Shown here: positions 9,071 through 19,040 of the stretch, piece after piece
Position numbering within the stretch: the first letter of the stretch is position 1
Layout: each line of letters starts with the position of its first letter
Source: Weeksellaceae bacterium
GTDB taxonomy: Bacteria; Bacteroidota; Bacteroidia; Flavobacteriales; Weeksellaceae
Length of the DNA: 64,000 nucleotides
Direction: 5' to 3'
Assembly: GCA_019459455.1 (NCBI GenBank)
Contig: JAIBEX010000020.1
Coordinates: 186,001-250,000 of the forward strand
Made by a program: the position numbers and the translations under genes
Notes under the pieces: generated by a model
Told to the model about the DNA's origin: nothing
The model's database searches: none
What the model saw: only the letters and a program-made list of their open reading frames with translations

Positions 9071-9730
9071 ATGCCTTTTTACCAGGATCTTACCGACGAA
9101 AATGCCTCCATTCTTTTCTGGAAATATAATGAAGAAGATACCTTTGATCACAAGGCACTTATTGAGCCGGAAAACTTCGAAAAAGTGGAGCATTATCATC
9201 CGAAAAAACTCATTGAATACCTGATGATCCGTGAAATGCTGAAGATGCTGAAACCGGACCATAAGATCCTTTACAAAACCATCGGCCAGCCCTTTCTTTT
9301 CCCGAAGGATGCCTTTATCTCCATCACCCATTCATACCCCTTCGCCGCGCTTGCGGTTTCCAGGAAAAGGGTGGGGATCGATTTCGAGCGCATTATGCCC
9401 AAGATCCTCAGGATAAAACACAAATTCCTGCATCCCAGCGAAATTGCATGGACAGAAAATGAAGATGAAGTCCATTTCCTCACGGTCATCTGGGTCATCA
9501 AGGAAGCACTCTACAAACTGCACCCGTGCAAGTACTGGTCGCTGAAGAATTTCTATGAAGTGGACGAATTCAGCCTCAGTGATTTGTCAGCCATCACCTG
9601 CCGGGTCTTTGATGCCGATTTCGAGGACCGCTACACCGCGCGTGTCTGCAGGATTGAGGATTTCTATTTCGCCGTCATCGAGGAAGACCACCAGATCAAT
9701 TTTCCCATTCCGAAGGAAAGTCCCTTTTAA
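9071..9730 (+). CDS. 4'-phosphopantetheinyl transferase superfamily protein
   Basis: From the ATG at 9071 the protein is 219 residues. An in-frame ATG at 9023 lies within the ahcY promoter and is unlikely. The two Mg2+/CoA-binding motifs of the Sfp/AcpS superfamily are visible: VGIDFE near residue 101 and WVIKEALYKL near residue 145. Such enzymes load the phosphopantetheine arm onto carrier proteins, here probably fatty acid or secondary-metabolite carriers. It is divergent from ahcY and converges on the FUSC gene. Confidence 0.85.
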   Translation: MPFYQDLTDENASILFWKYNEEDTFDHKALIEPENFEKVEHYHPKKLIEYLMIREMLKMLKPDHKILYKTIGQPFLFPKDAFISITHSYPFAALAVSRKRVGIDFERIMPKILRIKHKFLHPSEIAWTENEDEVHFLTVIWVIKEALYKLHPCKYWSLKNFYEVDEFSLSDLSAITCRVFDADFEDRYTARVCRIEDFYFAVIEEDHQINFPIPKESPF

Positions 9731-9774
9731 TTTAAATTGCCAACCAGTTCAATGGGCATTTCAGTGGCCAAAGC

Positions 9775-12015
9775 CTACGTTATTTTCCGGTAATGTTCAA
9801 TGACTTTCCGCTGCTCATGAACCACGTCGTAAATAAGTTCCAGGATCTCGCTGATGTTGTTAAGCTCAGTTAACCGGGTAATTCTGTTCGGGTCGCGGAT
9901 ATCGTAAAACTCATTTTCAGTGATTTCGGACTTTCGCTGTTCAAGGAGTTCAGTGACCAGATCCTCCGGTTTCAGCCTGCTGTCCTGTATGATGCTTTCA
10001 TCCTGTTCCTCCTGATTAAGCAGTGCAAGCGTCCGTTGCAGTTCGGCAGTAATCTTTCGGGTCCAGCTTTCTGTATCGATTTCGGGAAAGCGGTTTTCAG
10101 AATTGGAATACTGTGCCAGGGAGGCCGTATATGCCGTCATCAGGTGTGAGGTGGTGACAAACTGGTGTACGGTTTCCAGTTTTTTCTGTTGGTTTTTCGG
10201 GTCGGACAGCATCCGCTGGAAATTGTCGGAAAGGTTGGCAAGACTGATGATGGCGTCCTTTCTGCGGATGCGGTACTGCTCGTCGTCTATCGCATCGGAA
10301 CTGAATTTTTCCATCACCGTATTGAAGTAAAGGATGTTGGCATTTGCCGATTTCCTCATCAGATTTACATTTTGCGTATGCTCCCAAACCGGAAGTACGA
10401 AATAAGATACGGTAAATGCGATAATGCCGGCAATCACGGTGTCCAGGATACGGTCGTAGAAGAGCAGATTTACATTACCAGGGTTTAGGAAATTGAAAGC
10501 GATGAAGATGTAAAGCGTCATAAAGAACACCGCCCAGGCATATTTTTCCTTCAGGAGAGAGAAACACAGGATCATCGCAGTCAGCAGAAGGGTTAGGAGG
10601 ATGGTGTCGTTCTTTATGTAGATTAAGATGACGTATGCGGCAACTGCTCCCAGTCCCGTTCCGTAGAGCCGGAGCAGGTTCCGGTATTTAGTGGTGCTGT
10701 AGGAAGGCCTCATAATGGCAATTACGGTAATCAGAATCCAGTAGGAGTGCCCGATTCCGAGGAAATTCAGTCTGGAAATCGTGTAACCGAGCAATAGGGC
10801 CGTAGTTATCCGTACGGCATGCCGGAAGTGGGAAGATTTCAGCGATATGTTCGTTAACAGGACGCTGAAGTTGAGGCGCTCCTGTTTTGGGACGAACTTA
10901 TTGAGATCCAAACCTGTGGAAAGGCTTTTTGCATTCTTCAGGTCCTGGGAAAATACTTTATAGATGGTTTTCACATCATCTGTAACGTCATTAATCCGTG
11001 CGAGGATCAAACGCAAAGCCATGAAATTCTCCAGGGTGTCTGCGGTGAGTTCCCGATTGCGCAGGTCAAAATACTGCTCATACACCTCCTGCATTTCTGC
11101 TTCAAAAGCGTGTAGCGGGCTGGTTTTGATGCCGCTTTGCAGCGAGATACCGATATTGGTAATCTCTTCGGAAAGCAGGAGCAGGAAAGACTGGATTTTA
11201 TTTAATATTTCGCTGTCATCAAACCCCTCATGCACTTTGCGGTAGTCCTGGTCCGAAGTGAAGAGCTTTTCATAAAAATCGATCGAGTTCAGGAACATCA
11301 GCATAAGCAGGCGACTGGTTGTGGTACTTTCGTTCACGATAGTCCTGGTCTTGAAAACCACTTCCCGCGTTTCTTCCTGCAAGTTCTTAATGACGACCTG
11401 TTTTGCGATGACCTCCCGGTACAGCTCGTCGAAGTTCGCGTCTTTGTTGTAAAACTTGGCTTTTATCTGCAGGTATTCTGCAAGCTGCAGATAATTTTCG
11501 CCGATCATCTGCCCTGCCAGTTTGTATGGTTGTATCTTCGAAACTACTAAGAAAATAAGGAGGAACCAGATGCATCCTGCGCCGAAAATCGAAAGGTCCT
11601 TCACGATTGACCCATGTGAAAGCTGTCCGTCAATGAAGATAGAAAATACGACCAGTGTGAGTCCACCCACGGCTGCAAGCCTTTGACCATAGACTCCGAT
11701 CATCGAGAAAAACATGCCGAAAACAATGATTTCCAGGTAAAGCAGAGGCAGGATTTCCTGGCTTGCACTCGCTGCAAAGGCAACAACAAGAAAGGACATG
11801 ATGGCAAGGATCAGAGCATTCCGGCGGCGGAAAAAAGGGCCTGCCATATCTGTAAGACCCACGAAACTGGTTCCGAGAGGGAAGAGGAAGTAGTCCTTCA
11901 GCAAACCGAAGTAAGCCAGGATGATACTTGGAAATACAATGGCCAGCGCAATACGCACTCCGGAATAGATATACTGGCTGCTGACGAATTTCTTAAGTTC
12001 CCAGGCGTAATTCAT
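9775..12015 (-). CDS. FUSC family (YccS/YhfK-like) inner-membrane protein
   Basis: A 746-residue protein with two similar membrane blocks of five to six helices each (about residues 18-165 and 395-530). Cytoplasmic helical regions separate and follow the blocks. The N-terminal half fits YccS and the second block (RITTALLLGYTISRLNFLGI, then HSYWILITVIAIMRPSY) is the FUSC-like domain. Relatives are aromatic-acid or general efflux components, but the substrate here is unknown. It lacks an adjacent membrane-fusion protein gene. It is monocistronic. Confidence 0.8.
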   Translation of the reverse strand: MNYAWELKKFVSSQYIYSGVRIALAIVFPSIILAYFGLLKDYFLFPLGTSFVGLTDMAGPFFRRRNALILAIMSFLVVAFAASASQEILPLLYLEIIVFGMFFSMIGVYGQRLAAVGGLTLVVFSIFIDGQLSHGSIVKDLSIFGAGCIWFLLIFLVVSKIQPYKLAGQMIGENYLQLAEYLQIKAKFYNKDANFDELYREVIAKQVVIKNLQEETREVVFKTRTIVNESTTTSRLLMLMFLNSIDFYEKLFTSDQDYRKVHEGFDDSEILNKIQSFLLLLSEEITNIGISLQSGIKTSPLHAFEAEMQEVYEQYFDLRNRELTADTLENFMALRLILARINDVTDDVKTIYKVFSQDLKNAKSLSTGLDLNKFVPKQERLNFSVLLTNISLKSSHFRHAVRITTALLLGYTISRLNFLGIGHSYWILITVIAIMRPSYSTTKYRNLLRLYGTGLGAVAAYVILIYIKNDTILLTLLLTAMILCFSLLKEKYAWAVFFMTLYIFIAFNFLNPGNVNLLFYDRILDTVIAGIIAFTVSYFVLPVWEHTQNVNLMRKSANANILYFNTVMEKFSSDAIDDEQYRIRRKDAIISLANLSDNFQRMLSDPKNQQKKLETVHQFVTTSHLMTAYTASLAQYSNSENRFPEIDTESWTRKITAELQRTLALLNQEEQDESIIQDSRLKPEDLVTELLEQRKSEITENEFYDIRDPNRITRLTELNNISEILELIYDVVHEQRKVIEHYRKIT

Positions 12016-12072
12016 GGTACAAAAATAGAGATAGTTATGCTAAAAAAGGTAAATTTGAATTTAAGGATAATG

Positions 12073-12099
12073 AAAAAGGCCTCAATGAGAGGCCTTTTT
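12073..12099 (-). terminator. Terminator after porV
   Basis: A perfect 11-bp stem (AAAAAGGCCTC/GAGGCCTTTTT) with a 5-base loop sits 20 bp beyond the porV stop. It probably ends the porU-porV transcript. Confidence 0.88.
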
Positions 12100-12120
12100 C
12101 AGATATTCAGATGCAATGAT

Positions 12121-13290
12121 TTAATAATCAGTTGCGTTCATCGTTTCATCGCCAATGTTCCAGGTAAGTCCGAATCTTAGGGTATTGTCCAAAGCAGAAT
12201 TCAGCTTGGACATGTTGATCAGATAGGATACATCAAGAGCGAAAGCATTATATTTTAATCCAACACCTGCGGTTGCGAATTGTCTTGCACCTTGCTCCTC
12301 ACTTTCGTGGAAGTAACCGCCACGTACGAAGAATGCATTGTCGTAAGCATATTCCAAAGCTCCGGAAAGCATGATGCTTTTCGGATTGTTGAAGGATTTT
12401 CCAATCCCTTCCATCACGCCTACATTGGGCACTTCATATATCGGTTGCTCTGTAAGGGGATCAATTCTTGTAATTTCAGCACCAGGTACCAAAAGCTTTG
12501 AAGCTTCAACGCTCAGACCGACTCTGTTCACATCATCAATGAAAACGTCGTAACCAGCTCCCAGTCTTGCGAGTGTCGGCAGATAGGTTCTGGAATCTTC
12601 ATCACCTGTATAATCCAGTTTCGGACCCAGGTTCTGAATGGCGAGACCTGCGTTTATCTTGTTATCCATACCTCCAAGCCCGGAAAAACGGGGCGTGGTG
12701 TAGTAGGAGGAAATATCGACTGCGAAAGAGTTTGCCGGTTTAAGGGTCGTATCGGTGTTGAATCCTCCAGAGAGGTCAGAACGGATAAACCTTCCGGTAA
12801 CCGCCATTGAGAAAGAATCTGCGAGTCTCAGTGCATAAGATACATCTATGGCAAACTCGTTTGGTTTTGCGGTACCTTCGTCTGCAATCGCATTATTATC
12901 AACAAGTCTTGTAAGGTTTACTTCGCCCATGTTGAAGTAATAGATACTTGCACCAATGGTGGATCTTTCTTCCTGACCAATAAACCGGTAATAGGAACCG
13001 TAAAGCAGAAAAACATCATTGGTAAGTTTACCCATATAAGGAGTATAGTTTACTCCAAGTCCTGATAAACTTCTTGAGAAAGGATATTTAGCGGCATTCC
13101 AGAACTGTGAAAATACATCTGCTGAAGTAGCCACACCCTGGTCTCCCATACCTCCGGAACGCGCATCAGGAGCAACTCTAAGGAAAGGCGCACCGGTAAG
13201 GACCGGCCTGATTTGACTTAAATCCTGTGCAAATGCTGTAAGGCTTGCACCTAAACCTAATCCTAAAAGCAGTCTTTTTGTAAAATCCAT
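12121..13290 (-). CDS. porV: PorV, type IX secretion outer-membrane shuttle protein
   Basis: About 389 residues from the ATG at 13290, which opens a clear signal peptide (MDFTKRLLLGLGLGASLTAFA). The ATG at 13311 would add seven residues before it. A FadL-type 14-strand barrel is expected. Family marks include FLRVAPDARSGGMGDQGVAT near the start and the Gly/aromatic alternating strands to the end. PorV (LptO) carries type IX cargo from the translocon to the PorU sortase complex at the cell surface. porU ends just upstream, so the two are one operon. Confidence 0.94.
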   Translation of the reverse strand: MDFTKRLLLGLGLGASLTAFAQDLSQIRPVLTGAPFLRVAPDARSGGMGDQGVATSADVFSQFWNAAKYPFSRSLSGLGVNYTPYMGKLTNDVFLLYGSYYRFIGQEERSTIGASIYYFNMGEVNLTRLVDNNAIADEGTAKPNEFAIDVSYALRLADSFSMAVTGRFIRSDLSGGFNTDTTLKPANSFAVDISSYYTTPRFSGLGGMDNKINAGLAIQNLGPKLDYTGDEDSRTYLPTLARLGAGYDVFIDDVNRVGLSVEASKLLVPGAEITRIDPLTEQPIYEVPNVGVMEGIGKSFNNPKSIMLSGALEYAYDNAFFVRGGYFHESEEQGARQFATAGVGLKYNAFALDVSYLINMSKLNSALDNTLRFGLTWNIGDETMNATDY

Positions 13291-13333
13291 ATAGTTATAT
13301 TTAATTTCCAAATATATAAATTATTTTAAAGTT

Positions 13334-16300
13334 TTATCTCAATAATACCATTTTTTCTACTGCGGTAGCCCCTCCTTTGCATTTTTCCTGGTTTTGGCTC
13401 CGGGCAAATATTTTAAAAATGTACGTCCCTTTTCCCACGGCATCGCCGTAATCATCCATCCCGTCCCATTCAATCGCCTGTCTCGGGGTCCGGAATCCCT
13501 GTAAGAAAGGCTCCGCAATAACCGTCTGGCTCAGGGTTCTCACCAGCTTTCCGGTGATGGTGTAAATCTGCACGTTTACATCCAGGATATCGTCGCAGTT
13601 GTGTTCGAAGTGGAGGTAGGTCTTGTTGGTGAAGGGGTTTGGCCAGTTCAGAGGCCTGGTGATGATTAAATTCTGGTTGGTTTCGTCCTTTACTATAAAC
13701 CTTAACGTTTCGGTGGTGGAATTATTGTTGATATCCCACACCCTGAAGGTTAACGTATGTTCTCCCGGCGCCAGGTTACGGAATGGATAGGTAACATTTC
13801 CTTTTTGATAGTCGGCCAGTGCCGGATTTGTACATCCGTTCCCGTCACCGGAGGCAAAGAAATCGTTCAGGACCACCGTATTGATAATCTGGCCGTCCAG
13901 ATAGGTCACGATGTCATGCCCTACACCCGCTCCGGTTGAGTTAATCCCGGTATCATCGGTGATACAGGCGAGCAGCATCGGGTTTTGGTCTGTGATTCCG
14001 CCATCCGCAAAATTGGTGTTGTTCATGTACAGTTTTACCTTTGGAGGTTCCTTATCGTTTATGCCGTTTGGATTGATGCCTCCGATTTGGTAAGCCTGGT
14101 TATGGAATACATCTTCCACCTTGTTGTCTGCGTAAGCCAGGATCCGCCCGGTACCAACGGTGTAGTTGATGTCATTGGGAACATAGAATTCAACAGTAAA
14201 AAGGCCGTTTACTGCTGTTCCCGATGCTTTTACAATCGGGCTTCCCTCTTCTGTATAGTTAAGGATTGGGGTTAGGTTTCCGTCGTTGTTCAGGGTCGTT
14301 TTGTTCAGTCTTTTGTCGTAGATATTGATGACCACCCGCCCGCTGAAGGTGGTATTTACTGTTCCGTTAGGATTGTTGATGTGGCCTGTAATCTTTACGA
14401 AATCAAGAGCCCTGATCTGTCCAGGCACCGGGGTTTCCACATTGTTGATTGCCAGCAGTCTTTTAGGTCTGCTCAGCTTCATCGCAGGATCACCGAGGTA
14501 ATTTACCTTTAAGTGGTTGGGATTTCCGCCGTAGTTCAGTTTTGCCTCCAGAAACGCATTTCCGAGGGTATCGAAATCATCGCCCGTAAGTTCAAATATG
14601 CTTTTGGTGAATTCGTCGGTGAAAAGGACTCCGTAATTCACGTCGATTGCCCTGCTTGAGGTAATCATGGTTGTGGCGCCGCCGGTAGGTAACTTCATGA
14701 CCTGCTCACCGGTGGAGAAGGTATTGGGCTCGTCCCACAGGGTGAATTCACAAGTAATGGTGGAAACGAGCGGAAACCTGCTGTACACATTGGAGTAATT
14801 GTTGAAATTCTGGACCAGATCTGAATCCAGTACCCGCTCCTGAGCCCAGCCGTTGATTCCGCCATGCCCGAAGTAAAAGAGATACAGGCTGTTCCCTACA
14901 TCGTTTGCAATGGCCTGGTTGACCTGAGGGTACCGCTGTCCGCCGGCAGTATTTACGGCAGGGAATGCATCCAGGTAAAGTTTTCTCACGTTGTATTCCG
15001 GTTTATCGGTTGCAGTCTCAAATACATCAACAATGGTTTCATCCATGATGGTGTGGAATGGAGTTCCGCCATCTTTGTCATCATCGGCAACGAAATCAAG
15101 TTTCATTCTCCAGATTCCGAAAGGGGAAGACTGTCCCGGTAAATTATTGTAATAAGCCAGGGTCTTATCCACCAGCAGTTTGGCTTCCTGAATATTAGCG
15201 GCAGGCAGTCTTCCTACAGGAAGGTCGGCCAGCATACTCGGAAGATGGGTTGAGCTTTGTATCGAGGTCATCCCAATATAGTCATCGGTAACAAACGAGC
15301 TTACATAGTTTCCGCTCTCTTCACTCTGGTAGCTGGGAACGATATTGAAGTTGTTCGGTGTCCTGTTTTTAAAATCATAGGTGGCATCTCCAAGGATGAA
15401 GACATACTTCAGCGCGCCCGCCGGGGTGTTAAGGTGGGTTACGAAATCCCGGAGCGCCGTGAGGTCTTTACCTCCGCTGCTGTACTCATTATAAATTTTG
15501 TTCACATCCACAATCGCAGTGGTGAAATTGCTTTTAGTCTGGTGGTGGTTTGCGATTCTCTGGGCATGCGAAGTCATTTCCGGTGTGGTAATGATCAGAT
15601 AATCGATATTCTGTAATGCCTGGAGGTTCTGATTGTCGATTTTCCCCACATAAGAGGGCAGATAAGCAGCATCCGCCCGGAATGCTACGAACTCATTGTT
15701 GAAATCCTGATTGGATGCGGCGTACCCAAAGTTAAATGTTCCGCCCGCAGCTGCCTTGTTTACTCTCCTGTTGGCGTTGGTAATATCAGTTACATCCCAA
15801 ATCTGCTCCAATGCAGTGGCGTTTGCAACCGAAAAACTGTAGGCCAGGGAGGAGCCGCTTTGCAGGGAGAAATCGCGGAAATTCATCTGTGTCCCGTTGA
15901 AGGCAAGATTCTCCCTGTACTGGATTTCCAGATAGTCAAAGTAGAAATTTCCGTTTGGATTTGCCGATATATTGGGCGTGAAGTTAAAGTTGAATGCGGT
16001 TCCGGATACATTTGTCAGGGTGCCCTGGAATCTCATCTGGATGAAATCCAGGCCCGTTGGAGGAACGTTTTGAGCAGATGTATTTTGGCTGTTGATGTTG
16101 AACCCGAGGGTGTTGCCCTGCGATTTATAAGCCACGACCTGGGTACGGTAGGTAATGAGGTCGCCGGGCTGAGCTGGGGATTTCGTATTTATTGTAATTG
16201 TTTTCGGGGCAGTGAAGCTTTGGTCATCAACCCAGATCTTTCCTAGCTTCAGAAGGTTCTTCTCATCTTCATTGATGACCTGGTAATCGTCATATCTGGT

Positions 16301-17206
16301 AATGAGGGTCGAAGTTAACGCCGCATCCACGTCCTGAACCCTTTTCCCAGGACCTTTATCAAAATTGATGAAATAATAGGAGAAATCGTCGTAGATGTTT
16401 TTCACATTGTTGCTTCTGTCGGTACGCATGTCCGTCCTCTTGAAGCCATTCCCGTTTGTAGGGTCATACAGATTATATCCGTTGGGCCCCTGAGCGTAAA
16501 AGAGGGCATAATCGCCGTCATTCCAAACGCCGTCAGCTTCTCCTACAACCTGTATTGCGTTTTCCTGCAGGGCATCATATTTCGTATCCTGATTGAATTC
16601 GGAAAGCATGATGCCGCCGTTTCCGTAAATCCTGAAATTCTTTGGATTGATACCTGCCGGGTTCAGTCCGTTGGCTTGAAGGAATTCTCTGGTAATCTTA
16701 AATATTCCGGATTTGTCCACCTTTATTTTGTAGAAATTACCGGTGTTTAGTGGATTGGTTGTCGTCCCGACCTTATTAAGTGACAAATTCTGTCTTGCAC
16801 TTTCCACCACGTCAAAAGAGGCGAGCCTGAATATATTGCCGTCCTGAAACTTAAAAAGTGCCACGCCGATATGTCCGGTTCTTACCCCTTTTATATTATG
16901 ATAGGAAACTTCTTTGATCTCGAAACCGTGCAGATTATATTTATTTAAATCGTAAAGGTCTCTTTCTGAAACATTTTCCCACTGGAGGTTTGATATTTTC
17001 AAATCTTTTTCACCAACATTTTGTTTTATACTGATAAAAATATTATTTTGGTCAAATGAAAAGCCGGAGTTACTGAAGGTGGGCAGATTCAGTTTTATTT
17101 CACCGAAATCCCGGATTTTTGAACCTTCCCAATTAATGGTAATTTTCTGTGAAAAAAGGATTGCCGTACAGAAGACGAAAAAAAGAAAAGAGAGGTTACG
17201 TTTCAT
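13334..17206 (-). CDS. porU: PorU, type IX secretion gingipain-like sortase
   Basis: A 1290-residue protein with a signal peptide (NLSFLFFVFCTAILFSQ). A C25-type peptidase domain lies in the middle. Its His is in LYLFYFGHGGINGW (about residue 781) and its Cys in LVSTITCEFTLWDEP (about residue 818). The C-terminus has a FlgD-like Ig/export segment (WPNPFTNKTYLHFEHNC, then GTYIFKIFA). PorU removes the C-terminal sorting signal of type IX cargo and attaches the cargo to the surface. It is followed by porV and divergent from gldJ, the order common in Flavobacteriia. Confidence 0.95.
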   Translation of the reverse strand: MKRNLSFLFFVFCTAILFSQKITINWEGSKIRDFGEIKLNLPTFSNSGFSFDQNNIFISIKQNVGEKDLKISNLQWENVSERDLYDLNKYNLHGFEIKEVSYHNIKGVRTGHIGVALFKFQDGNIFRLASFDVVESARQNLSLNKVGTTTNPLNTGNFYKIKVDKSGIFKITREFLQANGLNPAGINPKNFRIYGNGGIMLSEFNQDTKYDALQENAIQVVGEADGVWNDGDYALFYAQGPNGYNLYDPTNGNGFKRTDMRTDRSNNVKNIYDDFSYYFINFDKGPGKRVQDVDAALTSTLITRYDDYQVINEDEKNLLKLGKIWVDDQSFTAPKTITINTKSPAQPGDLITYRTQVVAYKSQGNTLGFNINSQNTSAQNVPPTGLDFIQMRFQGTLTNVSGTAFNFNFTPNISANPNGNFYFDYLEIQYRENLAFNGTQMNFRDFSLQSGSSLAYSFSVANATALEQIWDVTDITNANRRVNKAAAGGTFNFGYAASNQDFNNEFVAFRADAAYLPSYVGKIDNQNLQALQNIDYLIITTPEMTSHAQRIANHHQTKSNFTTAIVDVNKIYNEYSSGGKDLTALRDFVTHLNTPAGALKYVFILGDATYDFKNRTPNNFNIVPSYQSEESGNYVSSFVTDDYIGMTSIQSSTHLPSMLADLPVGRLPAANIQEAKLLVDKTLAYYNNLPGQSSPFGIWRMKLDFVADDDKDGGTPFHTIMDETIVDVFETATDKPEYNVRKLYLDAFPAVNTAGGQRYPQVNQAIANDVGNSLYLFYFGHGGINGWAQERVLDSDLVQNFNNYSNVYSRFPLVSTITCEFTLWDEPNTFSTGEQVMKLPTGGATTMITSSRAIDVNYGVLFTDEFTKSIFELTGDDFDTLGNAFLEAKLNYGGNPNHLKVNYLGDPAMKLSRPKRLLAINNVETPVPGQIRALDFVKITGHINNPNGTVNTTFSGRVVINIYDKRLNKTTLNNDGNLTPILNYTEEGSPIVKASGTAVNGLFTVEFYVPNDINYTVGTGRILAYADNKVEDVFHNQAYQIGGINPNGINDKEPPKVKLYMNNTNFADGGITDQNPMLLACITDDTGINSTGAGVGHDIVTYLDGQIINTVVLNDFFASGDGNGCTNPALADYQKGNVTYPFRNLAPGEHTLTFRVWDINNNSTTETLRFIVKDETNQNLIITRPLNWPNPFTNKTYLHFEHNCDDILDVNVQIYTITGKLVRTLSQTVIAEPFLQGFRTPRQAIEWDGMDDYGDAVGKGTYIFKIFARSQNQEKCKGGATAVEKMVLLR

Positions 17207-17370
17207 TTTTTTTTGAATTAAATTTCAAGAATACAAATTAAACGAAATTTTTAAAAAAATAATGCGATACAATAAAATAAAATTGCTTTCGTTTAAAAAA
17301 AATCAAAACATTACTTGATTAATTAATAAAATTATTATTTCTTTGTACTTTGAAAATATTTATACCGACT

Positions 17371-18978
17371 ATGAAAAAACTAAAGTTGTTTTCATTAATA
17401 GCATTAAGTTCAGCTTTCGTACTTACCAGTTGTGGTGGTAGTGGATCAGGAAAAGGTGGCGGAACAAAAAGTTTTGTAAGTAAGACCGGCTGGAAACCAA
17501 ACGACAACAAAGGTTGGTTCTTTGCAGGCAAGCAGCAAAAACTGAAAGGTTGGCCAGGAATGGTATATGTAGAGGGAGGAACTTTTACGATGGGATTAGT
17601 GAAAGATGATGTCATGCATGACTGGAACAATACCCCGCGCAGAATGCAGGTGAGTTCATTCTTCCTTGGCGAAACCGAAATTACAAACTACGAATACCGT
17701 GAGTACCTCACCTGGTTAAAGTACGTTTTCCCTCCATCTGACCCAAGTTTCAGAGAGATTTACAACGGAGCTTTGCCTGATACTTTACTTTGGGATAATG
17801 AGCTTTCCCGTAACGATTTTTCCGAAACATATTTCAGGTCTCCTGAATTCGACTACTATCCGGTAGTAGGTGTAAGCTGGGGACAGGCAAACAAATATTG
17901 TGAATGGCTGACAGACAGGGCGAATGAAAAAGCGCTTATGGATGCAGGTATTATTGCAAAGGATTTGTATATGAACGAGTCCAATAACCAAGGGGGATCA
18001 GCTTTCAACATGGATAAGTTTAAAGGGAACGATCCGGACATGAAAGCGTACATCAACGACCAAAGACTGGCGCAGAAAACAGGTATGAAAACGACCAACC
18101 AACGGCTGCTTGCAGCTAACAGGTCTCCTGCTGCTGCAATGGTACAGAAATTCAGGCTTCCAACCGAAGTTGAATGGGAATTTGCTGCATTGGGTACAAT
18201 GAAAAACAGAGAGTACAACAATATACTTGGTAAAACACCTGAAATTGAGCGCCTGAGGGGCCAAAAAGGAAAAACTGAAGGAATGTTCCTTGAGAACTTC
18301 AAATACGGAGCTGGAGATTACTCCGGAGTACCGGGATGGGAAAATGATGGTTCTGCAAGAACTGCGGATGTGAAAAGATATCCTGCCAATGATCTTGGAC
18401 TTTACGGAATGTTCGGCAATGTTGCTGAGTGGACTGCAGATGTGTACAGACCGATCATCGATTCTGATTTCAATGATTTCAATTATTACAGAGGGAATGC
18501 TCCTCAGAAAATATTAAGAAACGGAGACGGTTCTTATGCCAGAGTGGAAGATGGTACTATCCAGTACGATACCCTGGCTGACGGAAGACTGCTTTACAGG
18601 AATCTGCCGGGACAGTACCAGAGAGACAAAGTGGCCGACTACAGCAACTTCAGAGATGGAGACCGTCAGTCTTCCCTTAACTTCAGAGGTGCAGAAAGCG
18701 ACAGCTCTAATGCGGACTACAATATGTACAACGCACCGCGTAAAAATTTCTTTGTAGATGGAAGTGGTAGGGTAATTGTTCAGAAAGATACCCAAAGCAG
18801 AACATCTGCAATCACGAACGACATCAGAGTGGTTAAAGGTGGTTCGTGGCAGGATACAGCTTACTGGCTGGATCCGGGACAGAGAAGGTTCAAAGGTGAA
18901 ACCGGTGGTTACGGATGGATTGGTTTCCGCGTAGCACAGGATGCCAGAGGTGCAATGAACAACAGAAGCAGAAGATAA
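17371..18978 (+). CDS. gldJ: GldJ, gliding motility/type IX secretion lipoprotein
   Basis: A 535-residue lipoprotein from the ATG at 17371 (FSLIALSSAFVLTSC lipobox). An ATG seven codons earlier would spoil the signal. The body is a formylglycine-generating-enzyme/sulfatase-modifying fold: WPGMVYVEGGTFTMG near residue 60, then EVEWEFAALG, GMFGNVAEWTADVY and WIGFRVAQD. GldJ stabilises GldK and is needed for gliding and type IX secretion. It resembles GldK but lies alone, divergent from porU-porV. A terminator follows directly. Confidence 0.95.
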   Translation: MKKLKLFSLIALSSAFVLTSCGGSGSGKGGGTKSFVSKTGWKPNDNKGWFFAGKQQKLKGWPGMVYVEGGTFTMGLVKDDVMHDWNNTPRRMQVSSFFLGETEITNYEYREYLTWLKYVFPPSDPSFREIYNGALPDTLLWDNELSRNDFSETYFRSPEFDYYPVVGVSWGQANKYCEWLTDRANEKALMDAGIIAKDLYMNESNNQGGSAFNMDKFKGNDPDMKAYINDQRLAQKTGMKTTNQRLLAANRSPAAAMVQKFRLPTEVEWEFAALGTMKNREYNNILGKTPEIERLRGQKGKTEGMFLENFKYGAGDYSGVPGWENDGSARTADVKRYPANDLGLYGMFGNVAEWTADVYRPIIDSDFNDFNYYRGNAPQKILRNGDGSYARVEDGTIQYDTLADGRLLYRNLPGQYQRDKVADYSNFRDGDRQSSLNFRGAESDSSNADYNMYNAPRKNFFVDGSGRVIVQKDTQSRTSAITNDIRVVKGGSWQDTAYWLDPGQRRFKGETGGYGWIGFRVAQDARGAMNNRSRR

Positions 18979-18999
18979 TACCTTATAAATAAATCCACA

Positions 19000-19035
19000 A
19001 AATCCTTCCTGAAAACGGAAGGATTTTTTATTTTT
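19000..19035 (+). terminator. Terminator after gldJ
   Basis: The stem AAATCCTTCC/GGAAGGATTT is followed by a T-rich tract running into the murF start region. Confidence 0.88.
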
Positions 19036-19040
19036 GGCCT

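Noticed and set aside
10097-11575. Reading frames on both strands within the FUSC gene
   Set aside because: Shadows of a clear 746-codon gene; no recognised motif.
13757-16246. Several plus-strand reading frames of 60-128 codons
   Set aside because: All lie opposite porU, whose coding is certain; they lack family features and starts with signals.
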